Source of the DNA: IDS-8 sp964424805 | GTDB lineage: Bacteria; Pseudomonadota; Gammaproteobacteria; Steroidobacterales; Woeseiaceae | Direction: 5' to 3' | DNA: 64,000 nt | Assembly (NCBI GenBank): GCA_964424805.1 | Contig: CAYRKH010000005.1 | Span: 1-64,000 of the forward strand | Part shown: positions 17,974 through 29,200 of the stretch, piece by piece | Numbering within the stretch: position 1 is the first letter of the stretch | Layout of the letters: each line of letters begins with the position of its first letter | Translations under genes and position numbers: made by a program | The notes under the pieces: model-generated | Databases searched by the model: none | Seen by the model: the letters and a program-made list of their open reading frames with translations, nothing else | Told to the model about the DNA's origin: nothing

Positions 17974-18288
17974 TCAGGCGGCCGCTTTCTCCAGCAGCTC
18001 CTTCAGTTCCCCGGAGTGGTACATCTCCACGACGATGTCGCAGCCGCCGATCAGCTCGCCGTTGACGTAGAGCTGGGGATACGTCGGCCAGTTGGAGAAT
18101 TTCTTCAGCCCCTCGCGAACCTCCGGGTCCTCGAAAATATTCACGTAGGCGAAAGGCTGGCCGAGGGTCTTCAGCGCCATCACCGTCTGCCCCGAAAAAC
18201 CGCACTGCGGAAAATCCGGCGTGCCTTTCATGTACAGCAGCACCGGGTTGTCCGCAAGCTGCTGCCGTATCCTGTCATTCACATCCAC
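17974..18288 (-). CDS. grxD: Monothiol glutaredoxin Grx4
   Basis: Iron-sulfur-cluster-binding monothiol glutaredoxin. It has the CGFS active site in FPQCGFSGQ, WPTYPQLYVNGELIGGCDI for glutathione and cluster binding, and the N-terminal NPVLLYMKGTP strand. The GTG at 18288 follows GGAGAGGA by nine bases and gives 104 residues, the expected length; an upstream in-frame ATG at 18342 would add an unlikely extension. Confidence 0.93.
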   Translation of the reverse strand: MDVNDRIRQQLADNPVLLYMKGTPDFPQCGFSGQTVMALKTLGQPFAYVNIFEDPEVREGLKKFSNWPTYPQLYVNGELIGGCDIVVEMYHSGELKELLEKAAA

Positions 18289-18342
18289 GTCGATATGTCC
18301 TCTCCAAGTACCTGTCAGAACATGGGGCCGAAGGCCCGGCAT

Positions 18343-18678
18343 TCAATTGCCTGCCGGCACCGTGATCCGGTTGTTGACGCTGGCGACGCCCGTTACCTGC
18401 CTCGCCAGGGCCGCGGCACGGCTGCGGGCGGCGTAGGTATCCACGACTCCCGACAGCGTCACCCGGCCTTTGTGCGTCTCGACCCCGAGGCGGTAACGCC
18501 CCAGGGTGGGATCGGCATCCAGGCGCTTGCGAACGGCGGTCGTGGTCTCGCTGTCCGCAGCGATCGTCCCCGCCGCCCGCTCGCCGCGCGCTTGCTCGGC
18601 GCCGCCGTTCCCGCCGCCGAGCAGCATTGCCGTGCAGCCCGACAACAGCAGGACCAGTGGCAATAGTACCAACCGCAT
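18343..18678 (-). CDS. BON-domain lipoprotein
   Basis: A 111-residue lipoprotein. The N-terminal signal MRLVLLPLVLLLSGC carries a lipobox (LLSGC), followed by a Gly/Ala-rich linker and one BON domain (about residues 40-108) with GRVTLSGVVDTYAARSRA and the conserved VNNRI ending. BON domains are associated with envelope and phospholipid binding and osmotic-stress proteins such as OsmY/DolP. The ATG at 18678 follows GGGGAAG. It lies just upstream of grxD on the same strand. Confidence 0.85.
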   Translation of the reverse strand: MRLVLLPLVLLLSGCTAMLLGGGNGGAEQARGERAAGTIAADSETTTAVRKRLDADPTLGRYRLGVETHKGRVTLSGVVDTYAARSRAAALARQVTGVASVNNRITVPAGN

Positions 18679-18803
18679 ATCGCTTCCCCGGAATTCCCAG
18701 CCCCAGGTGGGCATTGTACGTCGATCGGGACGCAGTAGGTATTTGATTGCCTGCTCACTATAATGCGCGCGCATTCGTGAATAGCCCCGGGCTGAGGAAC
18801 GCC

Positions 18804-19667
18804 GTGTCGCCGATCCTGTCCAGTGACCTCGAGCAAGCCATCCACCGGAACGCCGCTGACGCGCTTGCCGAGGACGTCGGCCCTGGCGACCTGACCGCCT
18901 CGCTGCTGCCGGAAACGGCGAGCGCGCGCGCTACCGTCGTGACGCGCGAGCCCATGGTGCTGGCAGGCCGCCCCTGGGTGGACGCGGTCTACCGGCAGCT
19001 CGATGCGGCGATCCGGGTCGACTGGCAGGCCGCCGACGGGGACCGGCTGGACGCGGGTGCCGCCCTCTGCCGGCTGGACGGCCCGGCACGTGCGCTGCTG
19101 ACCGGCGAGCGCACCGCCCTCAATTTCCTGCAGCTGCTCTCCGGCACGGCCACGACCGTCTCGCGCTACGTGGCCGCCGCGGCGGGAACGAAGGCGCGTA
19201 TCCTCGACACGCGCAAGACGATCCCGGGCCTGAGGCTTGCGCAGAAATACGCCGTCCGCTGCGGCGGCGGCGTCAATCATCGGATCGGCCTGTTCGACGC
19301 CATCCTGATCAAGGAGAACCACATTCTCGCCGCCGGCGGTATCGCACAGGCGATCCGGGAAGCACGTGCCGCTCACCCGCGGGTGCCGGTGGAGATAGAG
19401 GTCGAATCCCTGGACGAGTTCCGGGCGGCGCTTGCGGCGCGCGCGGACCGGCTGCTCCTCGACAACTTCGGGCTGCCGGATTTGCGGCAGGCGGTGACGA
19501 TAAACGCAAAGGAAGGCGATCCGCCCGCCGAGCTCGAAGCCTCCGGCGGCGTGACACTCGCCGGTATCCGCGAGATCGCGGCTACCGGCGTCGACTACAT
19601 TTCCGTCGGCGCGCTCACCAAGCACGTGAGCGCCATCGACCTGTCGATGCGGGTCGAGGTGCCGTGA
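18804..19667 (+). CDS. nadC: Nicotinate-nucleotide pyrophosphorylase (quinolinate phosphoribosyltransferase)
   Basis: De novo NAD synthesis: converts quinolinate and PRPP to nicotinate mononucleotide. Motifs seen are EDVGPGDLTA at the N terminus, RTALNFLQLLSG, the ILDTRKTIPGLR active-site loop, LIKENHI, and VDYISVGALTK at the C-terminal phosphate site. It has 287 residues. The GTG at 18804 follows GAGGA at the right spacing; upstream in-frame codons lack homology. Confidence 0.95.
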   Translation: MSPILSSDLEQAIHRNAADALAEDVGPGDLTASLLPETASARATVVTREPMVLAGRPWVDAVYRQLDAAIRVDWQAADGDRLDAGAALCRLDGPARALLTGERTALNFLQLLSGTATTVSRYVAAAAGTKARILDTRKTIPGLRLAQKYAVRCGGGVNHRIGLFDAILIKENHILAAGGIAQAIREARAAHPRVPVEIEVESLDEFRAALAARADRLLLDNFGLPDLRQAVTINAKEGDPPAELEASGGVTLAGIREIAATGVDYISVGALTKHVSAIDLSMRVEVP

Positions 19668-19673
19668 GCCGCG

Positions 19674-20201
19674 CTAGCGGATCTTCGCGTAGGAGTCCGT
19701 AAACCCGTTCAGGTCGACCGGCACGGTGACCGGTTCGCGCGACAGCGACCGGAAGGTGACGGTAAGCTGCGTACCGCGCTGCAGCCGCTGGATCGCCGCC
19801 TCGTCGAGCGGGAGACCCGCGTAGCAACCGCCGCCATCGCAGGTCTGCACGGCCGTTTCCTGCCACTCGTCGTCGTCCACCGCCAGCGTCACGCCGGCGG
19901 GCAGCCAGATACCGTGCGGCAGCTGCAGCACCATGCGCGGCTCGGCGCCGCCGCCCGCGACCTGCACCTCGAGCCGCAGGAGCACCTGGCGCGACTGCGG
20001 CACGATCACCATCTGGCTCATCTCGCAGTCAGGCTCGGCCTGCCGCGTCGCCTGCGAGCAGCTCGTGTCCCAGGGCACCTGCGTCGGCGCCGCGGGTGCC
20101 TCGTCGTCCCCGGCGGGCGGCGTTTCCTGGGCGAACGCGTTCGGTGCCAGCGCCAGGGCGGCGCCGAGCACGATCCATTTCCTTCGCAGCGGCTGCGGCA
20201 T
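19674..20201 (-). CDS. Invasion-associated locus B (IalB) family exported protein
   Basis: A 175-residue periplasmic or secreted protein: signal peptide ending near NAFA, then a domain with an early cysteine pair (TSCSQATRQAEPDCEMSQM), a QVLLRLEVQV strand and a later pair (TCDGGGCYAGLP), which I recognise as the IalB pattern. The role of IalB proteins outside Bartonella is unclear. GAGGGAG precedes the ATG at 20201; another ATG at 20231 overlaps the stop of the giant gene (ATGA) and would add ten residues. It is the second gene of the giant-autotransporter unit, so a role in that protein's export or surface assembly is a reasonable guess. Confidence 0.78.
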   Translation of the reverse strand: MPQPLRRKWIVLGAALALAPNAFAQETPPAGDDEAPAAPTQVPWDTSCSQATRQAEPDCEMSQMVIVPQSRQVLLRLEVQVAGGGAEPRMVLQLPHGIWLPAGVTLAVDDDEWQETAVQTCDGGGCYAGLPLDEAAIQRLQRGTQLTVTFRSLSREPVTVPVDLNGFTDSYAKIR

Positions 20202-20227
20202 CTCTCGTATCTCCCTCAGGGGCTTGT

Positions 20228-23200
20228 TCATTCGAATCCCAGGCTCCAGTTTATCCCGATGCCGTAGGCGCGTGTGTGGCTGCCGAACTGGCCGCTGCCC
20301 TCGAGCCGGAAGACGCTGCCACCTACCGCGAGCACGTCCAGTCCGAGCGCGACGTCCGCATAGAAGCGGTCCATGCCGCCCGTGACCGTGAGCGGCTCCA
20401 CGCCGGCCGGCGCCCCGAGGAACTGCGCGGAGACCTGCGGCGAGTCGGCTCCGCCGAGGTACAGGGCGCCCACGCGGCCGTACGGCCGCAGGAGCAGGTT
20501 GCTTTCGGTGCGGAGTTCTCCGCCGAACTCGACCGCAGGCCGCAGGGACACGTAGCTCAGGTGCTTCCCGGGAACGAACGCGCCGACGACCGAGACACCT
20601 GTTTCCACGAAGTCGTCCAGGTGCAGGTAGTTCAATCCCGCGCCCATGACGGAGCGCAGGTACCAGTTCTCGAACAGGAGATCGTGGCTGATGCGCCCCC
20701 GCAGCGCGTAGAAGTCGACCCCGGGCTTGCTCTTTGCCCAGCCGCTCTCCAGGCCCGGGACACTGATAAAGCGCCGGTTGTCGAACCAGCCGTGCCCGGC
20801 GGTCAGGGCACCGGTCAGCAGGAATTCATCGACCCGCTGCTTCAGGGTAACCCCGACCTGGAACAGGTCCGAGTCGCCTCGCGACAGCGGACCGCTGACG
20901 GCGTCGGAGCGCAGGAGGGTGGCACCGACGCCTACGTGACGCCCGGCGCCGATCTCGCCCTGGACGCCGGCGCTGAGCTCGACCCCGTCCTGCTGCCAGG
21001 CGAAGTGCTCGGCCGTCGCGTCGCGCTCCAGGAAGCGGCGACCGAAACGCAGCCAGCGGCACTGGCCTTCGCCGACGAGGCGGTAGTCGCCCTCGCGCTG
21101 GCGGCAGTCCATGAGCTGGTCTCCGAAGCGGGCGCTGGAGAGCAGCGCGTGCGAGAGCGACTCGGCGTGGATGACGGGGTTCAGCGAATCGTAGCTTTGC
21201 TGCAGGCTTGCCATCGTGTCGGTGAAAAACAGGTTCGCCGCCAGCGGTGCGAACGAGTCGGACCCGCCCGCCAGCTGGATGCGATTCACGTATTCGCCGA
21301 TGGACGCCTGGTTGCCGGTCAATCCCGGCGGTGCGAAATCGATCCTCGTGCCCAGCACGACGTCGTTTGCATTCGGGTACGTGAGCTCGAAAGCCGCGAC
21401 GACCGACTCCGGTACGCCGGCGAGCGCAAGGTCCGGGGTACCGCCGGAACCGCCGGTAAGGCCGCCGGCGGCCGACATGAGCGTGTCCGCGTACTCGCCC
21501 GGCTTCGCGAAGCCGGGGTTGTCCAGTATCAGCTCGATCGTCCCGTCCACGACCGCGTGGCCGCTGATGCCGAGGCGATCCGCCTGCACGTCGTCCGTCG
21601 TGCGCGAGAGGTCGTATTGCGCCACGATCAGCGCGGAGGCCGCCTGCACGAAATCGCCGTCGACCGCGACGTCGAGCAGGCTCTCCGGCCCGCCCGGCTG
21701 CAGCGTGCCGAGGTTGAACAGCGCGCCGTGGCTGCCGTCGCTGTCGCCGGCCAGGTCCACGCTCGACCCCGTGTGGAAAACGGCACCGGCGTGGTTGCGG
21801 AACAGGTTCACGCCGTCGCCCAGCCGCACCGAGCCCACCACCGTGCCGAAGTTGAAGATGCTGTCGTTGCCGGCCACCGGACTCCCGCCGGCCAGGATCG
21901 CGGTACCGGCGGCGTCAGCGACCGTGCCGATGGTGCCGAAGTTCGTCACGCGGTTGTCGTTGCCGCCCCTGAGCTCGAGGCCGCTGCCGCCGGTGCCGCC
22001 GAGGACCGAATGCCCCCGGGCCAGCTCGAGCGTAATGTCGCCGCCGCCGTCCGAGCCTTCGCTCTGGGCAAAGATCGCGGTAGCGGCATCGCCCGTGGCC
22101 AGCACGCTGCCGGTCACCTCGAGGCGGATGGCGCCGCCGGCGCCCGCGCCGCCCGCCGTACCGGCGAAGCGGTCGTCGACCGCGCCGCCGCCGCCGCCGA
22201 GGCTCTGCGCGAAAATGCCGTACGCCGAATCGCCGCGCGCCTGGATGTTGCCGGTCTGCGCGAACGAAATCGCCCCGCCGTCGCCGGCGTTGGCGCCGCT
22301 CAGGGAGACGTTTACCCCGTCGTCGAAACCGCCGGTGAACGCCGCGCCGCCGCCGCCGCCGATCGACTGCAGGAACACGCCGTGCGCCATGAAACCGGTC
22401 GTCTGCAGGTTGCCCGTGACGGACAGCGCGAGGTCGCCGCCGTCGCCGCTCGCGCCGCTCGTGCCGCCGAGGACGAACGAGGCGTGGCCGGAACCGCTGG
22501 CGGACGCCAGGCCGCCGCCCGCGCCGATGCTCTGGAAAAAGAGGCCGTGCGCCTGGCGCCCCGACGCCGATACATCGCCGGTGAGGGTGAGGGCGAGATC
22601 GCCGCCGCCGAGGCCCGTGCCGCCTGCCGCGCCCAGCGTGAGCAGCACGTCGGACGAGTGGCCGGCGAGATCCAGCATCGCCCGGCCGCCGCCGCCGCCG
22701 ATCGACTGCAGCAGCATCCCGAGGGCGTTCGACCCGAGGCTGCCGATGTCCCCCGTGTGCGTGGTGTCGATGTCGCCGCCGGCGTTGTGCAGGCCGCCGG
22801 TGCCGCCGAGCGCCAGCTCGATCGGCAGCGGCCCGGTGGCGCCGGCCTTCTGCAGCGCGCCCGCTGCCGCCTGCGCGGGTGCCGCTCCCGCCCCGCTCGT
22901 CTCGAGGCTGAAATCGAGCAGCCCGCCGCCGCCGCCGATCGACTGCAGCGAGTGGCCAACGCTGTTGTCGGCCATCGTCAGGACGGTGCCCGTGCTGGTG
23001 ACGCTCACGCGGCTGGCGTCGGAATCCTGCGTGTCGTCGGCGCCCAGCGAGAAGTAGAAGCCCGCCTCCCCGGTAAGGTCCGTGACGCCCGTGATGCCGA
23101 AGCGGATGCTGCCGCCGCCGCCGTTCACCGACTGCGCCACGATCGCCTGCGAGTCCTCGCCCCACAGCGTGATGTCGCCGGTGTGCACCACGGTGACCTC

Positions 23201-26200
23201 GCCGCCCTGGCCGCCTTCGCCGCCGACGCCGCCGATCCGGTTCAAAAGCGGTGCCGAAATCGACAGCTCCTCGCTGACCTCGTCGGTCAGCGGCTCGGGC
23301 TCCACGCCGATATCGAGGCCCGAGGTGAGCCCGACGCCGACCGCGAGCGTGGCATCACCGCCGCCGCCGCCGATCGACTTCGCCACGATGCCGTGCGACG
23401 CCTTGCCGTGGGTGACGATCCGGCCGCTGTTGGTGACGGTGACCGCACCGCCGTCGTTGCCCTCGCCGCCGGTGGCGCCGAGCCCGAGCAGCGGCGTGAT
23501 ACCCGTCGGGTTCGCCAGGCTGGTCAGCTCGATGTTGGCGACGAGATGCAGTCCGCCGTTGCCGCCACCGCCGCCGATGCTCTCCGCGAAGATGCCGTGC
23601 GCGCCGTCGCCCTGCGTTTCGATGAGGCCGCCGTTGGTAACGGTAACGGCCCCGCCGGTACCGCCGACGCCGCCCTCGCCGCCCAGCGCGAAGCCGAGCG
23701 CGAAGTTCTGCGTGCCCTTTATGGCGCTGGTCGACACCTTCGAGCTGCTGTTGCCGCCGCCGCCGCCGATCGACTGCGCGAAGATGCCGTGCCCACCGGC
23801 CCCTTCCGTCGTGATGATCCCGGCCGCTTCGTTCAGGACCTCCACCGGGCCGCCGGTGCCCCCCGTGCCGCCGGTACCGCCGAAGGCGAGCCCGAGCTGG
23901 GTGCTGCCGCTGTCGCTGTCGAGGGCCAGCTCCGCTTCCAGGTCGCCGTTGCCGCCGCCGCCGCCGATCGACTGCGCCTCGATGCCGCTGGCGCCCTCGC
24001 CCAGCGTCGCGATGCGCCCGGCGTTGCTGACCGCCGCCGCGCCTGCCGCCGCGCCGGTGCCGCCGTCGCCGCCGATGGCGAGCGAGAGACTCATGGCGCC
24101 CGACTTCTCGGCCGTCACCTGCCCGCTGAACGCCAGCTCGCTGTTGCCGCCGCCGCCGCCGATGGACTGTGCATGGATGCCGGTCGCTTTTTCCCCTTCG
24201 GTCACGACCAGGCCCGAATTTGCCACCGTCACGGCGCCGGACGTCGCGCCCGTGCCGCCGCTGCCGCCGATCGCGACCACCGCGCCGCCGGCGCCGGATT
24301 CCCAGCCGCCCTCGACGCTCATCTCGCTCGCGCCGCCGCCGCCGCCGATCGACTGCGCGAAGACGCCCTTCGAGCCGTCCCCGAGCGTGAGCAGCCCGGC
24401 CGCATTCCCGACCGTCACCGCGCCGCCGGCGCCGCCCGTGCCGCCCGTGCCGCCGTGCGTCAGCACGAGGTTCGAGAAGGTCACCTCGGGCGTCATCTCC
24501 ATGACGCTGGCGCCGCCGCCGCCGCCGATCGACTGCGCGAAGATCGCGTGCGCGTCGTGGCCGGCCGTCTGCACGCGGCCGCTGGCCACGACGTCGACCG
24601 TGCCGGCCGTGCCGCCGGCGCCGCCTTCGAGTCCCAGCGCCAGGGTAAGCCCGACCGGGTTCGGCTTCTTGGGCTTTTTCCCCTGCTTGCCGAGCGCAAT
24701 CGAGGAGCTGCCGCTCTTGCCGCCGCCGTTGCCGACGCTCTGCGCGAACAGCCCGGCCGAGCGGTTGCCGAGTGTCGTAATGACGCCGTCGGAGGCGAGC
24801 GTCACGTTGCCGCCGGCGCCGCCGGTGCCGCCGATCCGTCCCAGCGTGACGCTGATCGTGCCGCCGGTGGTCGTGCCGCGCACGAGATTGGTGGCCACGT
24901 CGCCGCCGCCGCCGCCGATCGACTGCGCGAAGATGCCGGCCGCGTCGTAGCCCGAGGTCGTGATGTCGCCCTCGTGATGCACGTTCACGGTGCTGCCGGT
25001 GCCGCCGTCGCCGGGCGCGCCGCCGACGGCCAGGTTCACGCCGATGCCGCCGCCCGCGTACGCCATGCCGATGTTCACGGCCGCGTTGCCGCCACCGCCG
25101 CCGATCGACTGCGCCACGATGCCCTCGCTGCGATCACCTGCCGTCACGATATTGCCGCGATGGTCGACGCTGGCCGCGCTCGCGTGCCCGGCTTCGCCGC
25201 CGCGGCCGCCGATCGCCACCTGCACCGCGACCGTCGACTTCGCGTTCTTCGACGGCTTGCGCTTGTCGAGCTCCGCGATGACCTTGTCCCAGTTGACGCA
25301 GTTGTCGGCGATGAGCCGCGGATCCCAGCCCTCGCAGCGCTTGGCGTCCGGTAGCGCACCCGGCCCGCCGGCGTTGCCGGTGCCGCCGGCGCCGAGCGCC
25401 ACGCTGCCGATGAAGTTGGCGCCGGCATTGCCGCCGCCGCCGCCGATCGACTGCGCCACGATACCGGCGGAGTCCTCGCCGCGGGTCGCGATCAGGCTGG
25501 TTGCTGCGCCCGAGAGGCCGTGCGCCACCGACACGCCGGCGGCATCGCCGCCGCCAGAGCCGAAGCCGCCGAGGCCGAAAGACACGGGGCTGCCCTTGAG
25601 CGCGAACACGCCGGCGATGTTCATGCCGCCGTTGCCGCCGCCGCCGCCGATCGACTGCGCCAGGACGCCGTTGCCGCTCGTCGCCTGGAAGTCGAGCGCC
25701 GTGCCCTCCTCCGGAATGCCGCCGAGCGTGTAGATGTTGCCTTCGCTGACGACCGACACCTCGCCGGCGTCGGCGCCCGCGCCGCCGTGCCCGCCGACGC
25801 CGCCGGCAAACGCGAACTTCGACTTGCCGCTCACGTTCCCGGAGACGTTCAGCGCGCCGTTGCCGCCGCCGCCGCCGATCGACTGCGCCAGGATGCCGTG
25901 GGCGTCCGCGCCGCCGGTTTCGATCCCGCCGGCATGCAGGACGGACACGTTCCCCGCGGCATCCGCCGCGCCGCCGAAGCCGCCGACGCCGAACACCACC
26001 GAGACGGCATTGCCCTGGTCTTTCGTCTGCGGCGTGATGCCGCCCGAGACGTTGATGCCGCCGTTGCCGCCCCCGCCGCCGATCGACTGCGCCAGGATGC
26101 CCGCCGAGTTGTTGCCGGCGCTCCTGATTGCCGTCGCGGACGAGACGGCAACGTTCCCCCCGAGGCCGCCGTCGCCGCCGAAACCGCCGACGCCGACGGC

Positions 26201-29200
26201 AATCGTGCCGTCCATCGCGATACCGCCGCTCACGTTGATACCGCCGTTGCCGCCGCCGCCGCCGATCGACTGCGCCGCGACGGCCGAGGCATCGTCGCCG
26301 TTGGCCGAGACGATGCCGCCGCCGCTGTCGACGGCCACGGCCACGCTGCCGGCGTCGCCGCCGCCGCCGCCGAAGCCGCCCACGCCCAGCGACAGGCCGT
26401 AGGACTTGCCGGTGCCCGGCTTCGCGAGCGCTATCCCTGCCGACACGTTCAGCGCGCCGTTGCCGCCGCTGCCGCCGAGGCTTTGCGCCAGCACGCCGTG
26501 CGAGCCGCCGGCGCGCACGCGCCGGGTGATCGCCGGCACCAGTTCCTCATCGCCGTCCATCTCGGCGGGAACGGTGACGATCTCGTCGGACGCGATCCCG
26601 CTCGCCACGACGCTGCCCTCGATGCTGACGGCCACGTCGCCGGCGCTGCCGCCGCCGCCGCCGAAGCCGCCGACGCCGAGGCCGACCGCGTAGGCGTTGC
26701 CCTGGTTGCTGCCCGCGATCCCGGCCGAGATGTTGATGCCGCCGTTGCCGCCGCCGCCGCCCAGGCTCTGCGCGGTCACGCCACCCGAACCCGCGCCCGC
26801 GGTCAGCACGTTGCCGGTGTGCGCGAGCGCGACGTCGGCGGCCTCCCCGCCGAGGCCGCCGAAGCCACCCACGCCGATGCCGACACCCACGCCGGTCGAG
26901 TTCAGGCTGATGCCGACCGCGCCGCTGACGTTGATCCCGCCGTTGCCGCCGCCGCCGCCCAGGCTCTGCAGGAGAATGCCGGTGGAGTTGAGACCCGTGG
27001 TCTGGACGAGCCCGGTGAGGGTGGAGCTCACGTCGCCCGCGTCGCCGCCGTCGCCGCCGAAGCCGCCGACGCCGAGGCCGACCGCGCCGGTGGACGACTT
27101 CGCGAGCGACACCGCGCCGGACACGTTCAGGCCGCCGTTGCCGCCGCCGCCACCGAGGCTCTGCGCCATGAAGCCGTTCGAGTCGTCGCCGAAGGTGAGG
27201 ATGTCGCCGGTGGCGTTGCTGGTCACGGCCGCCGCGTTGCCGCCGCCGCCGCCGAAGCCGCCGACGCCGATCGCCGCCGCGCCGCCGCCGCTGTTGCTCG
27301 CGCTGACGGCGCCGGAGACGTTCAGCCCCCCGTTGCCGCCGCCGCCGCCCAGGCTCTGCGCGAGGATGCCGGCCGCCTCGCCGCCGCGCGTCTCGACGTT
27401 CCCGGTGAAATCGCTGGTGACGCTGCCGGCGGTGCCGCCGTCGCCGCCAAAGCCCCCGACGCCGATGCCCACGCCCGCGGTGCCGCTCCGCGCGAGCGAG
27501 ACGGCGCCGGACACGTTGATGCCGCCGTTGCCGCCGCCGCCGCCCAGGGACTGCACGACGATCGCGCCGGATCCCGCGCCTTCGGTGTAGACGTCGCCCG
27601 TGATCCCGCTGGTCACGCTATCGGCGTTGCCGCCGCCGCCGCCCATGCCGCCGACGCCCACCGACACCGCCCCGCTGCCGCTGCCCGCGCCGGAGATGCT
27701 GCCGGAGACGTTGATGCCGCCGTTGCCGCCGCCGCCGCCGAGGCTCTGCACCACGATCGCGTCGGCATCCGCGCCCAGGGTAACGACGTCGCCGGTCAAC
27801 GTGCCGGTCACGACGCCGGCGTCGCCGCCGCCGACGCCCATGCCGCCGATGCCGACCGCCACCGCGCCGCTGCCCTTGCCGGCGCCGGAAATCGCGCCGG
27901 CAACGCTGATGCCGCCCTGGCCGCCGCCGCCGCCCACGCTCTGGAACAGCACCGCGGTCGCGCCGTCCCCCGCGGTCACTGCCTTGCCCGTATAACTCGC
28001 GTCGACGAACGAGCCGTCGCCGCCGGTGTCGCCGGCACCGCCCACGCCGACCGAGACCGCACCGCTGCCGGTGCCCGCGCCCGAGATGGCGCCGCCCACG
28101 GCCAGCCCGCCGTTACCGCCGCCGCCGCCGATGCTTTGCGCGACGACGCCGCTGGAATCGGTGCCGGTGGTGGTGACGTTGCCGATCACGCTGCCGATGA
28201 CGCCCCCGGCGTCGCCGCCTGCACCGCCCGATCCGCCGACGCCCACGCCGACACCGCCGCTGCCGGTGCCCGCGCCGGAGATCATGCCGGCGATGCTGAA
28301 ACCGCCGTTACCGCCGCCGCCGCCCACGCTCTGGAACAGCACCGCGACCGAGTTGTTGCCGAGCGTCAGCGCCGTGCCTTCGTAGCGCGCGTCCACGAGC
28401 CCGCCGACGTTGCCGTCGCCGCCCGAGCCGCCGACGCCAACCGCCACCGCGCCGCTGCCGGTACCCGCACCGGAAATTCCCGCGGCCACCGAGAAGCCGC
28501 CGGAGCCGCCGCCGCCGCCCACGCTCTGCACGGTGACGCCGGTCGACTCGTCGCCACCGGTCGTGACGTCGCCCTGCAGTCTCGCGAGCACCGCGCCGCC
28601 GCTGCCGGCCGCGCCGCCCGACCCGCCGACGCTCACGGCGCCCGCGCCGCTGCCGGTGCCCGCGCCGGAGCCGCCGACGGTCACGTCGAAGCCGCCGCTG
28701 CCGCCGCCGCCGCCGACGCTCTGGATCAGCACGGCGTCGGCGTCGTAGCCGAGCGTCGTGACGTCCGCGTCCATGCTGGCCGTCACGGTGTTGCCGTCAC
28801 CGGCGGCACCGCCGCTGCCGCCGACGCCCACGGCGACACCGCCGCTGCCGACGCCGGCGCCGCTGCCGGCGACACTCACGTCGAAGCCGCCGTTGCCGCC
28901 GCCGCCCCCGATGGACTGCATGACCACGCCGTCGGAGCGGTTGCCCAGGGTCATGATCGTCCCCGTGGCCGAACCGGTCAGCGTGCCGGCCTGCCCCGCG
29001 ACCCCGCCGGCACCGCCGACGCCGACGTTCACGGCGCCGCTGCCGGTGCCCGCGCCCGAGCCCCCGATCCCGACGTTGAAGCCGCCGTCGCCGCCGCCCC
29101 CGCCGACGGCCTGGAAGAGCACGGCGATCGCGTCCGCGCCTTCGGTCGTCGCCGATCCCGTGTAACTTGCGAGCACGCCGGAGGCATCGCCGCCGTCGCC

